Assembly: GCF_042242105.1 (NCBI RefSeq)
Contig: NC_092025.1
Coordinates: forward strand, 15,868,156-15,932,155
Direction of reading: 5' to 3'
DNA: 64,000 nucleotides
From: Pempheris klunzingeri
Lineage: Eukaryota; Chordata; Actinopteri; Acropomatiformes; Pempheridae
In this document: positions 46,434 to 59,097 of the stretch, piece by piece
Position numbering within the stretch: position 1 is the stretch's first letter
Layout of the letters: every line of letters begins with the position of its first letter
Made by a program: the position numbers and the translations under genes
The notes under the pieces: model-generated
The model's input: the letters and a program-made list of their open reading frames with translations, nothing else
What the model was told of the DNA's origin: nothing
Databases searched by the model: none

Positions 46434-49400
46434 CTCCTCCGCCAATAAATCACAAAGAAGCTAATTAATTAGCAGCAGTGAGGGGTGGATGATGTCCCGT
46501 AAAACATTCACTTGTAACACCAAAATTGTGAATGTAAAAATGTGTGGTTATTTCTGAACTGCATTAAGTGGCTCGCTCTAACAATGTTTCCACCTCCAAC
46601 ACTATCCTGGAGGATGCGGTCTCAGCTTCAGGGGCTCAGCTGTGCTGAACATAAAAATGTGTTTGGCAAGACAATTCTGCGCTGTTACAGCAAAAATGTT
46701 AAGTGTGGTCAGGCTGAGTGAGGGAAGGCAGGGTTTCCCACAGGCAGCACTTACTACTGCTGCTTAGCAACTTCCTGGTGGAAACCCTGGAGGGGACCCG
46801 TGGGGAACAGACCAGTGGTGAGGAGCCCGCTGGTTTCCATGAAGACAAAGTTTCAGGTGGTTTTGAGTATAAAAGCATTAATAGAAGCTGACGTTGGCAG
46901 ATGACTGCACCTCAAATCATTTTTAAGACGACATATTATGCAAAATGCACTTTTTACTGTCTTTTAAACATAAACGTGTCCCCAGTGGGTCTCAAAACCA
47001 TCAAACTATGAGAATAAACTCTCCTTTTTCTATTTCTCCTGCTCCATCTTCCAGTGTTTAATTTTGGCCCCACTTGTGATGTCACACATAGGCATCTTTT
47101 GAGCATATGACCTTGTTCAGTGTTAGCATGATGCTCGGCTACTGTGTTTCCCCTTTGACCTTCGGGGACGGCAGAGCTGATGCAGGAGTTTTTGGTTGGT
47201 GCCTGCTCAAGGAAATTAACCAATCAGAACAGGCTGGCCTTTTTGGGAGGGGGGCCTAAAAGAGACAGAAGCTAAATAAAGCGATCAGAAAGATGGTAAC
47301 AAGAGCAGCATGCAGTATGACAGTATGAGAAAAAGAATGTGTTTTTTAAGCATTACAGCAAGTAATGAGCTGAATATGTATCCTTTAAGGTCTGTTCCAA
47401 GTCCACTACAATATCTACAGCCATTCCTCACCCCACCCAAAACTGCCTTTGTCTTTTATTACCAATACATTCTATGTATAGTTGATTCTTGGCACAATTC
47501 AAGAGATTTGGGTGCACGCCAAGATATTTAGGGAACAATTAATTGCTTCAATGGTGAAGACCATAGCTAAGAGAAGCTTGGAATAATTGGTATTGGTACT
47601 TTTAGATGGCTAAAATAAAGAAGTCTCATGAGGTAGAAGCAACATTTCCTTTTGTTTTCACACTATAATTTGAAAGTTTTCTTCCAGTAGGTGTTCTTGC
47701 CATTTTCCAATTCAACTTCACATCCCCCTGCACACTTTATGTCCATGTAATATTTCCCTTAAAAGTTATTTCCAGGAGCCTGTTTTTCTTTGTCTGATAA
47801 TTTTGTTTAGTTGGAACGTGCTGCAGAGCTCACACGCACACTTTGAACTGTACGGTTGCCTAAAACTAATAGTTCAGGCTGCAGGACAGAAGCTGAAATA
47901 CACAGCAACACTGGGAGCAGCAAGCAGGATCTCAAGTCTATTTTTGGCAGTAATCTCTGCTCAAGGACAATAGCCTCCAGTGAAAGCCATGTCTGTGTCA
48001 CACTCCAGCTACTGGACATCAGCAGTTGTCTGCAGCTCCAAAACCAAGAGATGGCAGGAACCCCAGGCCTCTTAGACTGTCAAACAAGCAAACTGCATTA
48101 GGCTCAGCCAGCAGTTCTACTCTTTCCCTGGGACTGGCTGAAGGAGTGTAAATTAGGTAAGCTTGAGTCAGGTCAAGTCTCCCTGCACCAGGAGTACAGG
48201 ACATCATACTAGTCCTACATGTTTGATGCAGAGACAAGTTAGTGCACTTTTTCCATATATCTTGCAGCAAAAAGAATGCATCTGCGTCTTACCCATCGAT
48301 GATGAAGCCCTTGCTACTGTCTAACACTTCAATATCCTTGTCTCCGAGGCACCAGTTGATGCTGAGATCATCATGCTGCGGGGACGTCATAACAGGCCCC
48401 ACGTAGTCGCCGGAGAGAAAGAAGATGTTTTGTTTTTTGTAGGATGGTGGAAGGATGTCCTCTAATCCATCATACAGTCGGTTGTTGGTGATATCAGACA
48501 CTTCCTCATTAAAGGGCCTCTGCCCCCCTAAAATAAACACAACAATCTCACTATTTGCAATCAAATTGCTCAGGAATTTACGAACACACCAGTGAAAGAA
48601 ATTAATCTATGTAACATAACAATCCACATACAGAAAACATATGAACAGATATCCAAGTACTGAAATCATAAAGGAATATAGACAATAGGCAATAAAATAG
48701 TTAAAGAAAGACGGTGAGTATTCCCGTTACAGCTGGTGCATCATATCATATCAGCAGCTTCAGTTTACTTATTTCAAAAGCATTTCACACAATTATACCA
48801 CCTGGGGTGTAAAATACTGTGTTAACAAAGTACCATCTGAAGCAAAGTTTATTGTGACCGCCTGAAATTGAATAAATAGTTTGACATTTTGGGAAATACG
48901 CTTATTAACCGCCTTGCTGAGTTATATGAGAAAATTCATTTCACTCATGTCTGCACATTAATAAGAAGCTAAAGCCAATTTGCAACCCAACTCCCCAACT
49001 GAGAGAAACAGGTAACAAAATCTACCTACCAGCACTGCTAAAGCTTATTAACACCCATGTTATATCTCACTTGTTTAAAAAACATAAAACATGGTTTAAC
49101 AGGGAGTTATTTACTGGACTAAAGTCTCTTTACCTAGCACCATGCTGGTGATGTAGAGTGGCTGGATGAAGTGGCTCAGTAATGCACCCTGAACCCCTGT
49201 GACAGTCCAGCTACACAACTTGTCACTACCGGACATGCAGCAGACTCTGGCACCCCACAGACTCGGGTCAAGGTATGCTACAGGGACCAGCAGGCCCTTG
49301 GCGTGACACTGCAGCTTAATAGCTGTCCAAGGGTTGTTTGCAGGGCCCCTAAACAGGACATGATGTTAGATTTTACACATTTAGATACCATACTAACCCA

Positions 49401-52400
49401 GAGCAGAAATCCTCATAACTAAAGAAATGTAAAACATAGATATAAAAACTGCTGTATACCAAGGGCATAGTTACAAAATATTAGGAGTACTACATTGAAA
49501 ATAAAGTAAGTAAAATCAAAAAGTTAGTAAAATCATCTTAAAAAGCCAATTCAATTCACAGTACTTTCATCAAATTTATTGACTGTTTTGGAAGTTAATT
49601 CAGTCAATTCCTTCATTTTTAATCATCCCGATGCATTTCATACACACCCAGCAACATACTGCTTTAAATAAAGCAGGCAGGACACATATGGATATTGAAA
49701 CAATCAAAAGAAGTGAATAACAGACGATTGTACCTAAAGTAGAAGTTCTTAGCTGCTCCTTCAGGACACTGATTGGTGTAGAGGTGCAGACTGATTTTGG
49801 GTTTGAGGTGAAGCTGGTGGCTGTCTGCACTACTCTCGAAAATACAGTTCTCCTTGGCCTTTGGATCGGCATCGAAGAACAGCAAAAGCTGTTTGTACAG
49901 AAATCTGAACACAAGCCAGAAAATACCATTCTCACTTTGAGCCACACTGGCACTTTCAAAGCACTAGAGGCACCATGACAATTCATCCTGAATATTAAGA
50001 AAGCCTTTATTGATATATTTTGTTAGTATTTATAGTTAGGATTTTCTAAATCATAATTAAATATTTCTAATAATCAACTAGCTAATTATTTCTCATTTTA
50101 GCACCCAAATTCAACACTAAGTGAGTCATTGTTGAAATTTCCATGAATACCTCAGCAGAGCCCGTCTGGCGATGATGATGGCATGGCAGTCGTGGACCAT
50201 TGTCCCATTGTAGCAAAGCCACCTGCTGCAGCTTGAACGACCAGCGCCCAGCGCCACCACCTTGTAAAGCTCACGTGGACGACCCGCTGTATCCAACACT
50301 TCTATGGAGGAAATGAAACAATTAACTCAAATTTAGCTTTAAAAATAAGACTGACATGGAGAATGACGTGTAAAAGGTATTTAACTATGAGGTGAGCGAT
50401 CAAACATGTTGAACAATACTGTACATTTCCACACGTCTGTATAGCACATAAAAGACCTGCCATTAACAGTGAAATGCCATTGATATGCTGCCCTTATTCG
50501 TCTCTATTCAAGCCCTAGCTTGTAACTAAAAGGACCCGCATGTCATAATCTGGCAGGTTTCCTTGAATAAATAAAGTAAAGAAATAATAATTCTCTTGGG
50601 TCCGGGTGTCATCAGATAGCTTTACATCAGTGTCACATATATTTTCTTAATCTGCATATAAAATTCCCAAGTTCTTTCTGTCTGACTAATGTGGGGCCAC
50701 TTTACTTACATTTGCAATAATGACCTGCCAGTTGTACAGGTCCTGTTCATGAAACACTTGAAACTTAAATATTCTGCATTTTCTATAACAGTGAATAGAT
50801 AAAGGGATACAGTTAAAATACGCAAAATAGTCATATATTACCTCTTATCAAGACAAATGCTGCCATGTGGCTCTTACAGCCGTGGAAATCAGGGCACATC
50901 TTCAGGAGGCTGTCAAACGTCTCGCTACTGATTACTGCCATGTGATTCTTGTGCCAGTCAGTTTTCCAAACTAGAGGGAAGATAAGAATAAAACCACCTA
51001 TATAATCAGGGACAGAATGTATTTTGGACACAACCTTGTTAGCAATGTTCTGAAAACTCTTACAAATCGGAGAAGTAGTGCTTTCCTTGAACATTTTATA
51101 GGCCGTTTGCGGTTACTGCACTCAGTGTTCCATTTTTGAGGATATGTGATCCTTGTTTTTTTTTTTTTAAATCACAAAAAAGTTAGAAGGTGTTATTTAG
51201 TTGGGAACATCGCTGAGGTTTTGCATGGTAAAATGACAGTGAAGCAGCACAGATAAAAACTGTATTGTAGGCCATTGCCTTATACAGCTGCAGTATACTG
51301 CATATTTCAAAACAATGAATAACTCTGTTCAACTCCATGTAACCACAAACAAAAAAAAGCTTCACAGATTTTTCATTTTTTCAAGTCACTTTTGCCTCCA
51401 ATCTGCTTCAATCTGTATTTGTTGTAATTGTTGCCCAATGCATTATGAATTTTACACACATGTATACACATATGTGTATCATATACATATATGTACTTAC
51501 AAAAAAATCTAGTTACAGTAACTGCGATTGTTAATCTTGTGAAAGAACCAACCAAATGAATATTTCCATCTAGTGTTACCTCCCAGATTGGTATTTCATT
51601 CAAGCCTTTGCAACCCTTTTCTTTTTGTGTTCTCCTAAAGCCAATCAAATAAAATCGTCTGTGTGTCTACAACTGTAGAGTAGAGTGAACGGAAAACGCA
51701 GTGCTGCGCTTGAGGAGCTTATCATTACACTGCATTGGTTTTGCAGGCACTTTAGTTCGTCTTACAATAAGTGCTTTCAAACTCCACAGGGACACTTTGG
51801 AAATGGGAAGTAAGTGCTAACATGAGGTGTCGGGGTCTGAAAAGATGGTTTTAAGCCTGGGTATGAAAACATATAATGACTCTCCTCTACTGACTTCACT
51901 CTGGAGTTTATTTCATGACTGTGTGAAAAAAAGGGCCTTGACCGAATAAGTGACTGCGGGGTCCTTGGAGTTACTAGACAGTCCAGACGCGTCGGAGTGT
52001 GGGGTTTCACTATGACTTTGAGGTAAGAGCATGGACTGAATAAAGGAAGTGGATGTAGCTTCTGAGACTGAAGAGTGAATCCAATGCAGAAGTGCCATCC
52101 ATCCATCAATCCATCTTCAACTGCTTATCCAGAGTCGGCTCGCGGGGGCAGCAGTTTCAGCAGAGATGCCCAGACTTCCCCAGCCCCAGTCAACTCCTCC
52201 AGCTCGTCTGATGGGACCCCGAGGCGTTCCCAGGCCAGCCGAGAGACGTAGTCCCTCCAGCGTGTCCTGGGTCTTCCCCGGGGCCTCCTTCCGGTGGGAC
52301 ATGCCCGGAAAACCTCCCCAGGGAGGCGTCCAGGAGGCATCCAAAACAGATGTCCGAGCCAGCTCAGCTGGCTCCTCTCGATGTGGAGGAGCAGCGGCTC

Positions 52401-55400
52401 TACTCCGAGCTCCTCCCGGATGGCTGAGCTCCCCATCCTATCTCTAAGGGTGCGCCCAGCCTCCCTGCGGAGGAAACTCATTTCGTATCCGTGATCTCGT
52501 TCTTTCAGTCATGACCCAAAGCTCATGACCATAGCTGAGGGTAGGAACGTAGATCGACCCGTAAATTGAGAGCTTTGACTTTCGGCTCAGCTCCCTCTTC
52601 ACCACAACGGACCGATACAATGACCGCATCACTGCAGACGCTGCACCGATCCGCCTGTCGATCTCATGCTCCATCTTTCCCCCACTCGTGAACAAGACCC
52701 CGAGATACTTGAACTCCTCCACTTGAGGCAAGTTAAGGAAGTGCCTTAAAACTGTATTCTTTCTAAGGTCCAGCAGGGGGCAACTCCGCTGGTTGCAAAA
52801 AGAAATCCAAATCGATGGAAGTCAATGAGAAAATGATCGTACTTCTCACTTGATTTATTGCCCTCAGTAAACAGTTTATGGCCTCATTCGCTGGTTTCAA
52901 GTCTTCTTCTGCACAGCATGGTGTTCATTTAGTAAACTTTGATCCCCAATTACATAAAAATAGACGATAAAGCAGGGTGTGCTTTACAGCGGGACTACAT
53001 TGTGGCTATCGGAGCCGGTCTTCATGGAACAATGTCATTTCTGGCTCCAAAAAGCCAAAATGGCAATACCAGTAAAGCCAGACTCGAGGCTTCAAAACCA
53101 AGGTCCACAAACCAATGAGTGACGGTGGGTTACCGTGGCTACGTCCACTTCCTATATACAGTCTATGGGCAGGACAGATCAACTCTGCCCTGTAGGCTGC
53201 AGTAGCATCAGAGACATGAATTTGGATGCGAGCTGCAACAAGGAGCTAGTTTGAGTGAGTGAGAGAAGAGTGATGTGGGAAAACTCCAGACTGCCAGCAG
53301 TGCTCTGGACTAGCCCAAATCTGTTTTTTGGCATATCCATACATCACACGTGTGACTATTACTACTGCACCTTCAGTCTTTGTGCTCTTGCATGGATCCT
53401 TGAAGTCCTGGTTCTGGAGGAGCTCTTCATCTGATAGTATGCTTTCAGCAGGCGACATGCCAGGCAGAGAGAGCACAGCTGAGTCATCATGTGAGACTTC
53501 ATCCTAAAAAAACAAAAACAAAACAAGATTATTCTGGCAAGAATGTGCACTGTCCTTTTCTCCTCTGTTCAGCCGTGAACTTGCCTCTCTTGTGCTCATC
53601 TAGGAAAGCATGTTGTTGTCAAGACATCATCAACACATGTAAACAGACTGTCGAGAGAAGTGAGACAAGAAGGGCTGTGTAAAGTGTGAGAATGTATTCC
53701 TGTTGTTCACAGCTTAAGTGAGAAGGTGACTGCAGATGGTTTTGAACCCTGCCTGTTAGCTGGATAATGATATAAAGCGCAGCTATACATGCCATTCAAG
53801 TAATCTCCTGTAAATGATCACAGACATTGAGATTTCACTTTGATGTCGGATTTTCAAATATGGCTTAATACCATCATTTATTCCCACATCATTCAAGGTT
53901 CTGTGAAGGACACCTTCCACCTGAAAGCAGAGAATCGCATTTGTGACATTTCCAATCAATTACCTCATCACCCAGGAGGATGTCGCCAGAATCAAGTGTA
54001 TTTTTGATACTATGGATGGAAGCCATTTCCACTCTGGGTCCGTCTCCTCCTTCAGAAAGTAAAGCTTCTTTAACTTGGTCATGGTCTCCGGAGGCAGCTA
54101 GATTTTTCCTAAGACGATGACATAAAGAGTGACCACATTTAACATTGGGAACTGAATGGATGATCCCTCAAAATGTCTGGATGGATGTAAATGAACACTT
54201 GCACATCATGAAAAAACACAACAGTAGCTAAACAGTTAAATCAAGAACAAAGCATCATCACAAGGCTCACCAGTGCCGAGGCTTGCAAAAGTACATTTTA
54301 ATTAATCTATGGTAATTTTCCAATGGAACTTACATTTGGAAATTTTGCACAATCTCAATAAAAAGATCACACCTTTTAATAGACAACTGATTTCGGGGGA
54401 AATGCACATGAAAAAACAATACAGAGTCTTATGGCATGTTTTGGTTATAAGTATGCCTGTTTAATTGAATCGTTATCACGCACTGCATTCAGCAGTGCAC
54501 TCTTCCATCACATGCACAGATGATGTGCCATCATCTCATTTAATAGGAACTCAGTAAAATTACAACTCTCTGCATGCACAGTGTGTTCTCCCATCACATG
54601 TGCACTGTCTGAGCTAAAGGACGACACGCTCTCTATGTCCTGATTACATTACATGAATACATTTTATATTTATATTTACGTTAACCAGCAGACACGGCAG
54701 TAGCTTCAAGCTAAGTACTCAGTTTATAACTCAACACCTTCTGCTAGTTTTTGCTGGCCAACTGTTACCATGAGGGATGTAGCTTGATTGAGCATGCTAA
54801 TTTAGGAGAAAGTTGATAAATTTCCAGTCAGTTTTATTGTAAAATATTTGATAAAATGTGTTGTTTACTTTAAACAATGAGTTTCCACACAGTACACATT
54901 ATTGGCTCGAATTTTCAAGGTGCCATTTTCCACCAGTTTACTAGCAAGGTACATAACAAAGTACATCCGTTTGTTAATGTTTGTGAACAAAGGGCTTCAT
55001 CTTCACAGGGTTAATCAAATGGAATGATACATGGAATTACATCAGTGCTTTTTAATAGCTTTTTGCTTTTTGAGGGGTTCAGACGGGATGTTTTCTTTTA
55101 TTGTTGTTCAATGAAAGTTTAATACAAAAAGGAGTAAACTCATTTCATGAAAGTTCAACTCAATTGTTGATTTTTCTCATTTCTATTAGAAGGGTTTCAA
55201 ATTGTCTGCTTATGATATGGTAAAGGGTTTGTTTCTATCTGTGTATGACATGGGAAATACAGCCTTAGCAAACAACCCCTTTATTTTCTAATTTATTCCA
55301 GTTGTTTCCCGTTCAATGCCATAAATTCCTGTTAATTACCACAGAAAGTTTCCCTGCAAGTGCCTAAAAGCCGTTTTCTCTACCTGCCTGTTTAAGTAGA

Positions 55401-56614
55401 AGTGGGAGGGAACAACCTGTGGATTCATGAATTACATCACAATGCTTCATATACATTTCAGGTATTCAGCTTCTCAAAGATTTTTGAGGGTATTGTGATC
55501 TTTAATTAAAGGTGAAGTTTTGATTGTTTTCATAGTGGACAGGAGAATAGAAAGATGAGAAAGGCAACAAAGGCTCAGAGCAGTTTCAAACAAAGTACCT
55601 GACATGAGTCACAACCAAATGAGCCAGTGGGCTGTCCACTGCCCTAAAACTTTAGGTGCACTCAGTAATGAGCTTCAGTAACTGACAGTGTGTGTGTGTT
55701 CCCAATTTATACTGGACACACTCGCCAGCAGCCTCCTCACCTGTCCAATCTGAAACCTCAATAACAAGAAGTCACAACAAAACAAAAGCCAAATTGCTGT
55801 TGCGAAAGAAAAAGTTACAGCTTGGTTTTATTGAACAGAAGTAAGATAGAGAGTCCAAAAAGGGTCAGTCCCAAAGAAATAGTGACAACAGTGACAAAGC
55901 ATCTGTCATGTTTAAAGATGGTGTTAATGTGTCACCACCGTGGTGTGTTTAAAATTCAAGGAATCCTTTTTTTCTACAAATTATGAGACGAGAAGTGGAC
56001 CAGTGGAAGCCATGAAAATTTCAATCTCTTATCCAGACAAATGTACATTTAGCAATAAGTTGGTTGTTCTAGTAGTTCATATATGTGAGACCTGATTAAA
56101 AGCTTTAGACCAGTCAGACAGTAAAAAATGGTCCCACAGCATTAATTTCCTCCAATCTTCCAATAATGTGAATAATATCCTTTGTAACTGAATGTTTCCT
56201 TGTATGTTTGCGTGAATAGTTATTGTCATTATAATAGTTAGTATTGTCATCATCACCATTTGGATTCTTCTTAGTATTTTACTCTAATATCCTCCTCCTC
56301 TCTCTTTTAGTTCTTCTTAAAGGCAGAATGAGTGAGAAAAAAAAAACGGATAGATTCATACAAAAGTAATCCCTCTCAATCATCACTTATGACCCACTAG
56401 AAGTGTGTGGCGGTGTCTATATCTACAGATAATATGTCCTGTCAAGTGTTACTGGAACCAGAACACACCACTGCCTCCTTTTTCATTACCTCAGCCCAGG
56501 AGCACCGCTATAATCGGGAGAGTGAAGGTGCAAGCTTGGCTCCAAGTCTGACAGAGACTGAAAACTAGAAGCACCACTTCGTGGGCTGCATTTAAAGGTT
56601 TCCTGCTCCGCCAT
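45612..56614 (-). CDS. adad2: Adenosine deaminase domain-containing protein 2 (catalytically inactive)
   Basis: This is a germ-line RNA-binding relative of ADAR enzymes; in mammals ADAD2 is needed for spermatogenesis. Exons in gene order are 56614-56490, 54108-53964, 53503-53371, 50970-50842, 50301-50151, 49904-49734, 49348-49134, 48527-48293, 46023-45891 and 45722-45612. They form one frame of 515 codons with matched phases. The deaminase domain runs from about residue 135 to the end. Motifs shared with human ADAD2 include [66 protein letters not shown] and SSRLCKRAL. The ADAR catalytic Glu is Ile (about residue 219) and both zinc Cys are replaced (Glu about 276, Gly about 325), so no deamination is expected. 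ADAD1 is the alternative, but the motifs are closer to ADAD2. The N-terminal 134 residues show no dsRNA-binding domain. Confidence 0.9.
46370..46430. repeat. (CA)n microsatellite
   Basis: About 30 uninterrupted CA units lie in an adad2 intron, directly after GTGTGTTTAA. Confidence 0.95.
46920..47345. repeat. Fish interspersed repeat (MITE/SINE-like)
   Basis: The phrases ACATATTATGCAAAATGCAC, GTGTCCCCAGTGGGTCTCAA, CCAATCAGAACAGGCTGGCC and GGGAGGGGGGCC followed by AAAGAGACAG are familiar from a common teleost repeat. It lies in the large adad2 intron between the exons at 46023 and 48293. No coding capacity is seen. Confidence 0.6.
52104..52731 (-). pseudogene. Truncated LINE reverse transcriptase (C-terminal fragment)
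   Basis: The - strand reads [60 protein letters not shown] and [19 protein letters not shown] (52731-52490). It then shifts frame to [17 protein letters not shown] and [20 protein letters not shown] (to about 52125). This is the 3' end of a non-LTR retrotransposon of fish, 5'-truncated and broken by a frameshift near 52480-52495. It lies in adad2 intron 3 in the same orientation as the gene. The exact clade is not assigned. Confidence 0.9.
52760..53170. mobile_element. Non-autonomous fish transposable element
   Basis: Hallmark phrases are CCAGCAGGGGGCAACTCCGC, TGGTTGCAAAAAGAAATCC, TTCTCACTTGATTTATTGCC, GTTCATTTAGTAAACTTTG, GGCTACGTCCACTTCC and TATATACAGTCTATGGG. They match a very common teleost element that I know from memory. 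It abuts the LINE fragment. Confidence 0.75.
54109..56489 (-). other. adad2: adad2 intron 1
   Basis: This 2.4 kb AT-rich intron has a donor CTGAG|GTAATG and acceptor CTTAG. No further exon or clear repeat is seen. Confidence 0.65.
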
Positions 56615-58240
56615 GCTTTTTCAAGCAACCTGTAGAAAAATAAAATAAAGTTAGTCATAGATCAGATCGACAATTCCAGGAACTTTGGCTTACGATACAA
56701 ACAAACAACACTCACACTTATAAATAAATAAAATAGCAGTACAAAACAAAACCACCTGAATTAAATTACTTTATAAATGACCTGAAGAGATCATGTCAGG
56801 CAAACATACATCCATGCTGCTTGATCCAGATACACGGAAAAGATTAATTTGATCCACCTTCAGTCACTTCCCTTCATTCTCCAGCATCTATCTGGTGTAT
56901 TAATGTCTGTCAATAACCCTAAAACGTGGCCAGAAGTGTCCCACCCACATCTGTTTTTACCTTATAGGCATTTTGCTCCACGTTAGCAAAATGTCAGTGA
57001 TATATTTTACTTGTCAGTCCTGCTCTACTAACAGTATGCTAGCTAGAGACAGGACTGTGCTCTGACAACTGACCTAGCTAAGTTAAGGTTAGCTTACGTT
57101 AGCCCGGTCAGTGTAGCCTGAGCTCCAGCCAATATTTAACTACAAAGAACATGGGTCCAACTACAAGCTGTTCTTTAACAGGCAATGAATTTCTATGCAA
57201 TTAAATGCCAGTGTGACCAACTCCACAATATATCTTCAGCTTAGTTATTAATTTAAAGTGGCTTGTTTAAGCGTGGATGCTGTTACAGTCTATGTGGGCA
57301 AAGGTTTATTTTCCCCAAAAAAGGAGTGTGGCGATGAGAGCCTGTTCTGGATGAGGTATTATCGATCTGATCTATAAGACTATTGTTAATCAACAAAATG
57401 TCCCATTTTGCAACTGTCTTTATAGTTATCCGAGATACTTAATGCTGACATTTAAGTAACTTAACATAAAAAAAAATATCAAACCTATTACTTTAATCAA
57501 CTCTAAATTCAACAGTAAGCAAATACTTGTAAACTGCTTGTAAACTGTTGGTGTATTTTAATTAATTAATTTATTAAACTGCAATGATCAGAGTGCCATC
57601 ACAGTTTATCAAATTCATGAGCAAGACCAAGAGAAAACCAACAATGTAGAAACTTGGCTATATTCACTTATTTAAACAGTAGTCCACTGAAAGAAAAGCT
57701 GACTATGAAAGATAATATAATTACCTGATATTAGCCAAAGTTTAGTCTGATACAGTTGATTAACTCACAGCAGACAGTCAATGCTAACGCTACTCTGTTA
57801 GCTAGCGGCGAAGCTAACGTTAGCTTAGCTGTTTGTTAGCTGCTAGTGACAGTTAGCTTGATTTAACAGCTTTGTCAGCGTCACAAATTAGGAAAAGTTG
57901 CACTGTTTTAAGACAAAGCGGTGAAATTAAGCGGTTACACAAAAGCCAGCTCATTTCTTACGTTTTCATAGCTTAAACTTTGAAGTAAGTTTTGCTGAGG
58001 TTATACTGTGTGCCTTAGCTAGCTAGCTAGCTAGCATTAATGTGCGTTTGCTCTAAGAGGCGAGCTGCAGTCTTCTGTCTAAACAAGCATCTCACGCCAT
58101 TATTCCATCAGATTAAACGGCTTTAAAATCCAAATAAAGTGTGGCCACATAGTAATAAAATGTTACCTTCGGTTTTCAGGCATTCCTCAAGACTGAATGA
58201 GACTTAGTGGGCGTGGTTGTGTCCATGTGTGAATCCAGAG
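56490..58240 (-). promoter_or_regulatory. adad2: adad2 5' region with probable non-coding first exon
   Basis: The coding exon begins at an acceptor at 56630-56631 (CTACAG), giving 15 bases of 5'UTR before the ATG. A donor CCGAAG|GTAACA on the gene strand at 58167 is the best partner, implying a non-coding first exon of about 58167-58240. The intron between contains many GTTAGC/GCTAGC words (57780-57860, 58015-58034). The transcription start is not resolved. Confidence 0.45.
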
Positions 58241-58282
58241 CCGTGTGGAGGACGTGTTGGAGAGGACCAGGAAACTTTGGAG
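58200..58282 (+). promoter_or_regulatory. Possible + strand first exon, head to head with adad2
   Basis: GGAAACTTTGGAG|GTAAGTG is a near-perfect donor on the + strand, within 120 bp of the adad2 first-exon donor on the other strand. No downstream coding exon in the window can be tied to it. Confidence 0.3.
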
Positions 58283-58404
58283 GTAAGTGAATTAAAATTA
58301 CGTTTTTAAACATATTATGGTGCTGCAATTTGACTAGCTTTCGTATTTGAACAATGAAAATATAAACCAGCAGCCTAATGTTTCCATATTGACTCCAGAC
58401 AACA

Positions 58405-58560
58405 TGTGCACCATATTGCCAAAAGTATGTGGACACCTGAACACTGCATCTATATGTGATCTCATCCCACACAATGAAGCTTCCACTCTGCTGGGAAGGA
58501 TTTTAGGAACCTGCCATGTGTCTCCAACTATATAATGCTTTTTAAGTGCTGTGCAACTAT
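58405..58560. mobile_element. Tc1/hAT-type MITE remnant
   Basis: The phrases ACCATATTGCCAAAAGTATG with TGGACACCTGAACAC, ATATGTGATCTCATCCCAC and AGCTTCCACTCTGCTGGGAA belong to a DNA transposon derivative widespread in fish. The copy is internally deleted. Confidence 0.8.
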
Positions 58561-58948
58561 TTTAAATACTGGTGTACTGGTGAACTATTTTAATGGTGCC
58601 TCTTAATATATTCCACATGCTACAAACAAAGACTGGATGGCATATAAAACGAGATAAATGTTTGGATGCAACTGAGGCATGAACTCAGAAAACACAAGAT
58701 GGAATCAGAAATGGCCGGAGAGGTGTCCACTCATGTCTGTCACACAGCTGAGTAAATATCATAGTTTCAAACCTCTTTACACTGCGATATCTCAGGGGAT
58801 GTTACCATTTCAGTGGAATTGAGATTGAAAAATAGGAGGAAATGAAAGAGCAGGTCAGTCATGTTTTATGTATAGATGCAGTAAATAAGCAAATAGGTAC
58901 AGAATGGTTTGGTGATTTCTATGAATTTTAAATCTGTAGTGCTGTATG

Positions 58949-58971
58949 CACACACACACACACACACACAC
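58949..58971. repeat. (CA)n microsatellite
   Basis: This run of about eleven CA units lies in intergenic sequence. Confidence 0.9.
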
Positions 58972-59062
58972 TCATTCACACCAGTATAAACACCAAATGC
59001 ATGCAGTGAAAACCTCCCACGATGAAATGAGTTTGCAGTTGTTAAAATAAACCTCTCTCTCT

Positions 59063-59097
59063 CACACACACAGATATATACACACACACACACACAC
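59063..59097. repeat. (CA)n microsatellite, interrupted
   Basis: Two CA runs are separated by GATATATA, after a short CT run. Confidence 0.85.

Noticed and set aside
53893-53940. Possible extra adad2 exon ([13 protein letters not shown]) between exons 2 and 3
   Set aside because: It follows a fair acceptor but has no usable donor. Exons 2 and 3 already join in phase 0 without it.
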